Assembly (NCBI RefSeq): GCF_029851875.1
Contig: NZ_JARKVC010000032.1
Span: forward strand, 18,709 to 82,708
Direction of reading: 5' to 3'
DNA length: 64,000 nucleotides
DNA from: Actinomyces sp.
GTDB taxonomy: Bacteria > Actinomycetota > Actinomycetes > Actinomycetales > Actinomycetaceae
Part shown: one piece after another, positions 11,639-19,501 of the stretch
Position numbering within the stretch: the stretch's first letter is position 1
Layout: each line of letters begins with the position of its first letter
Translations under genes and position numbers: made by a program
The notes under the pieces: generated by a model
Database searches by the model: none
What the model was told of the DNA's origin: nothing
What the model saw: only the letters and a program-made list of their open reading frames with translations

Positions 11639-12764
11639 ATGACCCCCCCCCCAAGATCCAACGGTCACCGCCGTCATCCCCGATCTCGCCTACCAGTATG
11701 ACGGCAGGTGGTACCTCGACACCAAGACTGTCACTGGACTGGTAGAGCAGTACCGCACCTGGTCATCGCCCGTGCACGTCGTGGCCCGGGCCTCAGGCAG
11801 CACTCGGCCACCGGGACCGAATTTCTCGGAGGCATCCTTCGACGGGCTGCCCCTCACCCTGGTGACTACCCAGGACATCGCCCGTGCCATCACCCAGATC
11901 GGTTCAGAAATCTGGACGGTGCTCCTCTCTCCGTCGACGCTTCCTCTCCTCGAGGCCGAGCTGCCCGGCCGCTCGGTTCCCTATGCCGAGTTCGACCTGC
12001 ACAACCGCGTTCTGACCTCAACGATAGGAGCCACATCACGATTCGACTCTCTGCGTATCCGTCTTGGACTGCTCCGACGCGAGCGTGCGCTCAGGAACGC
12101 GGTACGCCATGCAGCGGGTATCCAGTGCAACGGTCGTGTCGCCTATGACGCCTACGGACACCTCAACCCGCACAGCCTGCTCTTCTTTGACTCGCGAGTC
12201 GCAGAGTCCACGATTCCCGAGCAGCCCGCCCCGATGCACAGCACCCTGCAACTAGCCTTTTCCGGTCGTCTCATCCCGCAGAAGGGTGTCCTTGATGCCA
12301 TTGAGGCGTTCTCTCTGGCACGGCACCAGGGCTTGAACGCAAGTCTTCACGTCTTCGGCAGCGGTAAGCTGGGGGACCAGATCCCCCACGATGACCCAGG
12401 TATTGTCATCCATGGCTCAGTCCCCTACCGTCCGGACTGGGTGAGCTTCATGTCTACAGAGATTGATGCACTCCTGATTCCACATCGCCAGGGCGATCCG
12501 TCTTGCACCTATATCGAAGGTATGGGCTGCGGACTACCGTTCATCTCCTACACGAACGACACCGCCTCTGACCTTGCCGCCAAGTCCTCCGCCGGCTGGA
12601 CAGCCCCGCTTGGGGACACTGAGGCACTGGCCCGGCTACTCCTCGACCTCCAGCGCGCTCCCGAGCGCGTGATGAAGGCCAAGTACGCTGCTCTGGCATT
12701 CGCAAGGCAACACTCGTTTGAGCGTGAGTCAGCCATGCGCGCAGCGCATCTACGCGCATGCTGA
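11639..12764 (+). CDS. Glycosyltransferase family 4; 5' end split by a C10 homopolymer (out of frame as assembled; in-frame translation from 11643, tracked GTG start 11772)
   Basis: ATG at 11639 followed by C10 (11643-11652); after the tract the +1 frame reads PPPQDPTVTAVIPDLAYQYDGRWYLDTKTVTGLVEQYRTWSSPVHVVAR... into the 330-aa GT ORF. Confidence 0.75.
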
Positions 12765-12977
12765 CAACTCACCCTGCAGCCGCTCACGACAGAGCCCCCG
12801 CCCCAGATCGAAGGTGCCGTTGGCGATGCCCACCGCGTGCGTCGTGTCCATTGCAAGGGGCCGAGGAGACGAGCGTGAGCATCACGGGCTCGCTCTTGCC
12901 AAAGACATTCCCAGCCTTGAAGACAGCCTCACTAAACGGCCTAGACCCATCCAGGGCTCAGGGGCTCTCCCTAAGAA

Positions 12978-14162
12978 TCAGCTGGCCACCTGGAGCACAC
13001 CCCGTGCCACAAGCTCCTGAGCCGCGCGGGCAACCATCGATCGAGACTCCGGGTGCTCCCCCATCATCGCGACGACCTGGTCATGAAGCTGGGCGAGCGT
13101 GGCGGGCTCGTCAAGCGCGGTCCAGAGCGCCGCGCCCGCTCCTCCCAGTGTCACTGGTGTACGCCCAAAGAGCAGGACAACTCTGCCCTCAGACTCCACC
13201 CCATCGTCCCAGGGCGTCCTGACCAGTGCCTCCTCTGGTTGCAGGGGAGGGCGCTCGCACACATGGAGCTCACTCGCTCCGGTCGCGTCGCCCTTCAACG
13301 CCCGTCCGGGCCTGTGTGTCCACTGCGGCCCCGGCGCGTTGCTCGGCTGCACCAGGGCACGTAGGAGCTCCGCGCACTCCAGCTGGTCGCTGAAGCGCAG
13401 CAGCCAGGGCCCACCAGCCAGGGTCAGCACCTGACTCAGGACACGTAGTGGGTCCTTGAGTGCGTAGAGCGAGGAACTCTGCGCGATCGCCGTCTCCAAG
13501 GCCTCAGCCAGGCTGATCGGGACGAGCTCGTTGCCTTCGGTCACACGCTCGGCCAGCACGAGTGCCGCGAGAGCAGCCTCCGTGTCGGGACGGATCGAGG
13601 TGAGCCCGAGGTCCGCTGGAGCGTGGTCCCTTTTTCTCCGCGCCAGGCCCGTTACCGCAGGATCGTCCTCAATGAGTGACAGGGGCTTGGGATAGGCGAT
13701 GACGCCCATGTCCCGGGGACGGACCGCCAGGGTCTCATCCGTGACGTATCCGAAGCCGTCCGTCAGTCGCTGGCAGAAAGTGGTCTTTCCTGTTCCTGAG
13801 GCCGCGATGATGCCCACGACCGGTGAGGGGAGGCCATCAGGTTGTGCAGCTCCTGGCGCAGGGAAGGGGACCAGACCTGCAGCGTGGAACATCAGCAGCT
13901 CACCCGCTGCCCGACGGATGGCGAACCAGGTCAGGTGCTGGGAGACAGAATAGGTGTGGTCCAGGCGCTGGTCCCCTAGCACGAGATCCTCCGGCCCGCA
14001 CTCGTGCCCAGCCTCTGGTGGAAGAAGGCGGATGACATCATCCTGCGGGCTATCGGCCGCTACGGCACAGTCCTGCCACAGCCACTCAATCTGGCGGGAG
14101 ACGGCTGGAAGAAGCCGGCTGGCATCGACGTCAATACGCCGACCTAGCAGAAGAAGCTGCAC
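12978..14162 (-). CDS. HprK-related kinase fused to a C-terminal PqqD-like (RRE) domain
   Basis: 394 aa; Walker A GIIAASGTGKTTFCQRL, FGYVTDETLAVRP; C-terminal GRVVLLFGRTPVTLGGAGAALWTALDEPATLAQLHDQV...ELVARGVLQ resembles PqqD. Confidence 0.75.
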   Translation of the reverse strand: MQLLLLGRRIDVDASRLLPAVSRQIEWLWQDCAVAADSPQDDVIRLLPPEAGHECGPEDLVLGDQRLDHTYSVSQHLTWFAIRRAAGELLMFHAAGLVPFPAPGAAQPDGLPSPVVGIIAASGTGKTTFCQRLTDGFGYVTDETLAVRPRDMGVIAYPKPLSLIEDDPAVTGLARRKRDHAPADLGLTSIRPDTEAALAALVLAERVTEGNELVPISLAEALETAIAQSSSLYALKDPLRVLSQVLTLAGGPWLLRFSDQLECAELLRALVQPSNAPGPQWTHRPGRALKGDATGASELHVCERPPLQPEEALVRTPWDDGVESEGRVVLLFGRTPVTLGGAGAALWTALDEPATLAQLHDQVVAMMGEHPESRSMVARAAQELVARGVLQVAS

Positions 14163-14327
14163 AACGAGGACCTGTCGGAGGGAGTGGTATCAGGAGCGAT
14201 GGTAGCGTGGCGACAGCTGACGGGGCCATCACACGCTTGTCCGGATGTCCTTGGCCGGTGCGCCCAGTCAGGAATCGATCCACATGATGGCGGATGTCAC
14301 CGCCCTGACAACGCGGAAGGTGATCGA

Positions 14328-15596
14328 ATGGCGAGTCATCATTCGGCGGACCAAGAACGTTCCCGCTCAGGGACTCATAGACATCGATCCCGCCGCCACG
14401 GTGCTACCAGGCCCGCTGTTCCTGTCACGACGACTGAGGAGTACCTCGAGGGTCTCGGCTCTGTGTCAGACCTCTTCGGTGACGAGGCTCCGCAGGCACC
14501 TCACGACGAGCCCCCACGACGACGTCGGCGACGCAAGAAGGGGGCCTGGTACTCCCGCCACAAGGCCCTGACAGTCGTGCTCGTCCTCTTCCTCGTCATG
14601 GCACTGGGCGTGGGCGCAGGGGCGCTCTGGCTCCGTCAGGCCCTGAGCTCGATGAGCTCCTTGGGTGATCCGTTCGCCGCCCTGCCCTCCCGCGCCCCCT
14701 ACGCCACTACCGCTGCGGCGGAAGATCCGGTGACCTTCCTTGTGCTCGGCTCCGACTCACGAATCAACACCTCGGACCCCTCTCAGTGGGAGGTGGGCGC
14801 CCAGCGCACCGACACGATCATGCTCGTCCAGGTCGCCGGGGACCGTCGCAGCGTCAACGTCATGTCGATCCCACGTGACTCGTGGGTGACAATTCCTGCC
14901 AATGACGTGGTTGACCACGACTCCCAGGCGAAGATCAACGCCGCCTACTCCTGGGGAGGCCCGACGCTTCTGATCCAGACGGTGGAGAACGTCACGGGCA
15001 TCCACATCGACCATTTCGCGGTCGCTAACTTTGAGTCCTTCAAGAAGCTGACTGATGACCTCGGAGGTGTCGAGATCACCTTGACCCAGCCGCTGGACCT
15101 GCGCGGCACCCAGGACGCCGCGACGTCAGACACGGTGCTTGAGCCCGGCACACACACCCTGACCGGCGAGCAGGCGCTCATCTATGCTCGTGAGCGCTAC
15201 ACGCTGCCCAACGGCGACTTCGACCGGATCAAGCGTCAGCAGAACTGGATGCGTGCCATCCTCAAGGCGATGATCAGCAAGGACACGCTGACCAGTCCGA
15301 GCAAGCTGGCCAGCCTCATCACGACAATCAAGGACACCGTCGCGACCGACCAGGCCTTCACCGCCTCGGAGATGACGGCCTTGGCGACCTCGCTCCAAGG
15401 CCTGCGGTCTGACGACGTGCAGTTCTTCCAGGCCCCGGTCACCGGGACGAGCATGTCCGAGGACGGACAGTCCATCGTGCTGCTTGATATCCCTACGCTG
15501 TCAGCCGTCTCAGCGGCATTCCAGAACGACACCCTGACGGACTACGTCTCGAAGAACTCAGACAAGCTCAACATGCTTGGCGGCCAGGTGAACTGA
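14328..15596 (+). CDS. LytR-CpsA-Psr (LCP) family glycopolymer transferase
   Basis: VTFLVLGSDSR, RTDTIMLVQV, NVMSIPRDSWVTIP, INAAYSWGGP, GEQALIYARERYTLPNGDFDRIKRQQ; start ATG at 14328. Confidence 0.93.
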   Translation: MASHHSADQERSRSGTHRHRSRRHGATRPAVPVTTTEEYLEGLGSVSDLFGDEAPQAPHDEPPRRRRRRKKGAWYSRHKALTVVLVLFLVMALGVGAGALWLRQALSSMSSLGDPFAALPSRAPYATTAAAEDPVTFLVLGSDSRINTSDPSQWEVGAQRTDTIMLVQVAGDRRSVNVMSIPRDSWVTIPANDVVDHDSQAKINAAYSWGGPTLLIQTVENVTGIHIDHFAVANFESFKKLTDDLGGVEITLTQPLDLRGTQDAATSDTVLEPGTHTLTGEQALIYARERYTLPNGDFDRIKRQQNWMRAILKAMISKDTLTSPSKLASLITTIKDTVATDQAFTASEMTALATSLQGLRSDDVQFFQAPVTGTSMSEDGQSIVLLDIPTLSAVSAAFQNDTLTDYVSKNSDKLNMLGGQVN

Positions 15597-15629
15597 TCCT
15601 TCGAGCGAAGACAGATCCAGGCTGAATCC

Positions 15630-15672
15630 GCGGGCGGCTCCACCCATATCGGGGATGGAGCCGCCCGCTTTT
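15630..15672 (+). terminator. Rho-independent terminator of LCP gene
   Basis: GCGGGCGGCTCCA / TGGAGCCGCCCGC stem followed by TTTTCT. Confidence 0.8.
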
Positions 15673-15702
15673 CTACGAGTGCTTCCGTCAGCCGCAGCCC
15701 GA

Positions 15703-17430
15703 CTAGCCGTTCCTCAGGCTACGACGTGTAGGACGGTCGGGATCCGCAGCTGTTGCCCTGCGGGTGACGGGAATCTGTGGCGGCAGCGCTGCGGCCTCCG
15801 GCTCCTGAGAGGACGGAGCGGCATGACGACGCGAGGCGCGCCTGGCGGACGAGTCGGGCTCTGCCGCACGTTCGGGGACTGACAGCGGCGCGTTAGGCAG
15901 ATCAGGCTGCTCCTCCACCACCATCTCACCGAAGCCAGCGCTGCGCCGCTTACGACGCCTTGGGAAGATCCCCAGGAACTTGCCGCGCTCATTGCCGTAC
16001 TCATAGTAGTTGTGCCCGTAGCTGCCGTAGCCGTAGCCGTAGTAGACGCTGCCAAGCTGACGACGTGAGGCACGGTTGAGAACGACACCGAGCAGGCGGG
16101 CGTCAACCTGCTTGAGGACCTTCGCGCACAGGCGAGCCTGCTCCTTGAAGGTCCCACCCACCTCCATGACCACGATCGCACCGTCAGCCAGTCCGGCAAG
16201 AAGGCCGGCATCGGTGACCGGCAACAGCGGCGGCGCGTCAAGGATCACGATCGCTTCCTCCGTCAGGCGGTCAAGGAGCGCCTTCATGCGCTGGGACCCC
16301 AGCAGCTCGGAGGGGTTCGGAGGGATACGACCAGCAGTGATGACGCGTAGGTGCGGCTGGTCCTTGACCGGCTGAGCCACCTGAGCCACCTGCATGTCCC
16401 CAGCAAGCACCTGGGTCAGGCCGACTGCCCCGTCTAGCTCAAAGATCTTGTGCTCCACAGGCTTGCGCAGGTCGCAGTCCACGAGGATCGTCCGTTGCCC
16501 GGAGGCCGCCAGCATCTGAGCGAGCACGGCAGAGACGGTGGACTTGCCTTCTCCTGGATTGGCCGAAGTCATCACGATAGCCCGAGGAGGATTGTCCACG
16601 TCCAGGAAACGGAGGTTCGTACGCAGGTGGCGCAACGCCTCAGCGGCCTCCCCGAGGCCGTCTACATGACGCCGCCCGTCCTTGTTGAGCTCGTTCGAGC
16701 GGGGGACGACGGCGAGCACCGAGGCCCCGGTCAGTTCCTCCACGTCAGAGTTGTGCCGGACGCGGTTGTCCAGGGCACGCTTGAGGAAGGCGATCAGGTA
16801 GCCGAATACCAGGCCGCCGAGCGCACCTGCCAGGGAGATCTTTGGGATGTTCGGGTAGACCGGGGTCGTCGGCACAGTCGCCTGCGCCAAGGCCACGATC
16901 TGGGTCTGAGTCGTACGGTCAGGAACGTCCACCGAAGTGGATGGTTCATTCTCCACACCGTCTGCGGCATCAGTCTGCTCTGAGGCCTGAGGCGTCGGCA
17001 CAGACAGGGACTCCAACCGGGTGACTTCAGTCCCCAAGGCCTCAACGGCAGCGTTCGCGATGTCGCGGGCTCTGGTGGCATCGTTTGAGGAGGCCGTAAT
17101 CATGATGATCGGGGAGGAGGACTGGACAGAGCCGCTTAGGGATCCGCCCAGGCTCTCCAGCCCGAGGTTCTTCGCTGTCGTCTCGGCCACTGACTGGGAG
17201 GCCACCAGTGAGGAGAAGGCCTCAGCCTTCTGCTGTGCCAACGAGTTGGCGGTGAAGGCGTCTGTACCTGCCACCACGACGAGCGCGCTCGTCGTTGCCT
17301 GATACATCCGCAGCTGCAGCTGAGCGTATCCAAAGCCAAGAGCACCACCGAGCACCGTGCAGACGATGATGAGGAGCGCATTGACCCGGGTCAGGCGCAC
17401 AAAATCCTGAATTGTCACGGCAGTGTCCAT
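15703..17430 (-). CDS. Wzz-type chain-length regulator fused to BY-kinase (polysaccharide tyrosine autokinase) with disordered C-terminal tail
   Basis: 575 aa; N-terminal Wzz TM region, MTSANPGEGKSTVSAVLAQMLA Walker A, ILVDCDLRKP, VILDAPPLLPVTDA, Tyr cluster YYGYGYGSYGHNYYEYG. Confidence 0.92.
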   Translation of the reverse strand: MDTAVTIQDFVRLTRVNALLIIVCTVLGGALGFGYAQLQLRMYQATTSALVVVAGTDAFTANSLAQQKAEAFSSLVASQSVAETTAKNLGLESLGGSLSGSVQSSSPIIMITASSNDATRARDIANAAVEALGTEVTRLESLSVPTPQASEQTDAADGVENEPSTSVDVPDRTTQTQIVALAQATVPTTPVYPNIPKISLAGALGGLVFGYLIAFLKRALDNRVRHNSDVEELTGASVLAVVPRSNELNKDGRRHVDGLGEAAEALRHLRTNLRFLDVDNPPRAIVMTSANPGEGKSTVSAVLAQMLAASGQRTILVDCDLRKPVEHKIFELDGAVGLTQVLAGDMQVAQVAQPVKDQPHLRVITAGRIPPNPSELLGSQRMKALLDRLTEEAIVILDAPPLLPVTDAGLLAGLADGAIVVMEVGGTFKEQARLCAKVLKQVDARLLGVVLNRASRRQLGSVYYGYGYGSYGHNYYEYGNERGKFLGIFPRRRKRRSAGFGEMVVEEQPDLPNAPLSVPERAAEPDSSARRASRRHAAPSSQEPEAAALPPQIPVTRRATAADPDRPTRRSLRNG

Positions 17431-17493
17431 CCTTTATGTCCCGTATGAGGACGCTTGGCGTCGTACCACTGGTCCTACACGCTAACAAGGAAC

Positions 17494-18120
17494 CTAGACC
17501 GTACGCTCCATCAAGCGGGCAAGCGTGACCAAAGGCTCGTCCAGCACTGCAGCCACACGCTCCGCCTCATCACGTGGCCGCCGGTACGGGTCGGGGACAT
17601 CCTCGCCGCTCCTTGCTACCACGCCCGTCTCATGCAGTCTCATGACGAGCTCGCGAATCTCCCAGGACTGGTCGGGGTCAGCGCCAACCAGCAGGGACCG
17701 ACCAGCCCTTCCCGCCTGGGCGAGCGTGAACACGCGAGCGTGGACCCGTGGCTCGAGGTCGAGAACGGCGTCACGGTGCCGTTTCTCCATGGTGATGATG
17801 AGGTCGGGCTCCAGCAGCATCTGAGGGTCGACGCTGCGGGACCGGTGAGCCTCGCACCAGGAACGCGGAACCCCGCGCTCCTGGGCCATCTCACTCATCT
17901 GGGGATCCATCACCCAGCGGTCAGCACCTGGGACACCAGCGCTACTGATGATCCAGGACGTCGGCGCCCCCAGATGCCTCCGCAGAACCAGCTCAGCAAA
18001 GGGGCTGCGTGAGACGTTGGCTGTACAGACGAAGAGAAGAGCATTGGCCCTGTGCCGGGGGCGACGAAAAGGTGCCACCTCGCTGTCCGAGGCATGCGGG
18101 GAGAAGATGCTGCTCATCAT
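17494..18120 (-). CDS. Low-molecular-weight protein tyrosine phosphatase
   Basis: LFVCTANVSRSPFAE (CX5R), DVPDPYRRP general-acid motif. Confidence 0.88.
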   Translation of the reverse strand: MMSSIFSPHASDSEVAPFRRPRHRANALLFVCTANVSRSPFAELVLRRHLGAPTSWIISSAGVPGADRWVMDPQMSEMAQERGVPRSWCEAHRSRSVDPQMLLEPDLIITMEKRHRDAVLDLEPRVHARVFTLAQAGRAGRSLLVGADPDQSWEIRELVMRLHETGVVARSGEDVPDPYRRPRDEAERVAAVLDEPLVTLARLMERTV

Positions 18121-18470
18121 CCCCCGTCCCGCCTCTCGCTCATCGGATGCTCCTCCGCCAGAAGCCCGCGACGCACCATCTCCCCCAGGAATGTCGCCAC
18201 ATCCGCACGTATCTCATCCGCTGTGGCGCCCACGCACTCGGCCACCCGCCTGGTGACAGCGTCGTTGTCACCAGGCGGCTCCTCCTGGTCGGCAGCCGAG
18301 GCATCCACCTGCCCATGACCAGATGCGAGTCGACCAACCGCTGCCCGCCAGATGAGAGCGGCAGAGTCAGACAGGACGAGGAGAGGACCATCCGGAAGAG
18401 GGGCGACGTAGACAGCGGCAGCCTCATCGTCATACACGTATCCGGTGCGGGGAGCGACAACATACGTCAT
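18117..18470 (-). CDS. PqqD family (RRE-like) protein
   Basis: 117 aa; DGPLLVLSDSAALIWRAAV...FLGEMVRRGLLAEE; overlaps flanking genes by 4 bp each side. Confidence 0.7.
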   Translation of the reverse strand: MTYVVAPRTGYVYDDEAAAVYVAPLPDGPLLVLSDSAALIWRAAVGRLASGHGQVDASAADQEEPPGDNDAVTRRVAECVGATADEIRADVATFLGEMVRRGLLAEEHPMSERRDGG

Positions 18471-19336
18471 TTCCTCAGCGCCCTCCTGATCTCACTGACA
18501 CCAGCACCGAGTCGGTGAAAGAACTCTTGAGCTATCTCACTACGAGTCGGCTGGCGGTGCAGCCGCATGGCCAGGTGGTCCCGATTGACCAGAAGGGCTC
18601 GCAACGCCAGACGAGTCTTTGCCTTGGCCCCGGGCGCCGCCTTCACACGCGCTGACCACTCGGACAGCCTGGAATGCGAGCTTCCGGAGAACACCTGCCA
18701 CAGGTCGTGAGCGGGGTCATCTGCGTAGAGGTCAAGCTGTCCTAGTGCTGCCGCCAGAGCAACTTCGGCATCAAGCGATACTGCAAGTCGTCGGATCGCG
18801 TCACGCGCGTCCCGTTCCAGTCCCGACCAAGCACGCGCATAGTCAGGGTCAGCCTCGCCGGCGCCATTGCGGGCCAGGTGCAGCAGGAGCAGCAGCCGTT
18901 GGGCTGACAGACCTGGGACAGCGCATACGATCCCTGCCAGCTTCGCCGCCTGTCGCCCCTGCCAGAGCTGCTCAAACGCGTCGTGCGCCCGCATCCCAGG
19001 GAATACTTTATGAACATCCGCGTACCCCCAGGAGTCATGAAAGTACGTCGCTGCGTGCTCGAAGGCGGAGCCGGTCTCAAAGGAAGTCACCGGCGTCCAA
19101 CCGTGAGCGGCAAGCAGATCGAGAAACGAGCCCACATGCTCTGGACGCACCAAGACGTCAGCGTCTGTCGAGCCCGTCCGTGGCCGCCCGATCTCCGGCG
19201 AGACTGCAGGACCTTTGATGTGCAACAGGTCTAGCCCGTCTTCAGAAGCAATCACCTGGAGCGCCGCGTGCGCGAGATAAGCACGTAGCCCAACAGGAAC
19301 CGCAGGCTCTCGACTCTCTGACGCGGAAGAAGTCAT
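18467..19336 (-). CDS. Nucleotidyltransferase family protein (NTP_transf_5-like)
   Basis: 289 aa; LLHIKGPAVSPEIGRPRTGSTDADVLVRPEHVGSFLDLLAAHGW, DVHKVFPG. Confidence 0.75.
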   Translation of the reverse strand: MTSSASESREPAVPVGLRAYLAHAALQVIASEDGLDLLHIKGPAVSPEIGRPRTGSTDADVLVRPEHVGSFLDLLAAHGWTPVTSFETGSAFEHAATYFHDSWGYADVHKVFPGMRAHDAFEQLWQGRQAAKLAGIVCAVPGLSAQRLLLLLHLARNGAGEADPDYARAWSGLERDARDAIRRLAVSLDAEVALAAALGQLDLYADDPAHDLWQVFSGSSHSRLSEWSARVKAAPGAKAKTRLALRALLVNRDHLAMRLHRQPTRSEIAQEFFHRLGAGVSEIRRALRK

Positions 19337-19395
19337 GGGATCAGCCTACAGCCGCCCACGGTTCCACCCACAGCCTGGTGCATACTTCGTACACA

Positions 19396-19432
19396 GTTGT
19401 CAATAACTGACGGACAACCCCTTGCATATGCA
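19396..19432. promoter_or_regulatory. Divergent intergenic region with two inverted motifs (GTTGTC-N11-GACAAC and TGCATATGCA)
   Basis: GTTGTC 19396-19401 / GACAAC 19413-19418; palindrome TGCATATGCA 19423-19432. Confidence 0.4.
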
Positions 19433-19501
19433 GGGCTGTACGCTAAGGGACATGATGAGTTGTCCGCCACCCTCAATTTCCACGGGACGTACACACTGAC
19501 G

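Noticed and set aside
12765-12977. 33-aa minus-strand peptide MDTTHAVGIANGTFDLGRGLCRERLQGELSACA as a precursor candidate
   Set aside because: Downstream of the kinase gene with high GC3, but no Shine-Dalgarno sequence and an equally open overlapping frame; evidence too weak to call.
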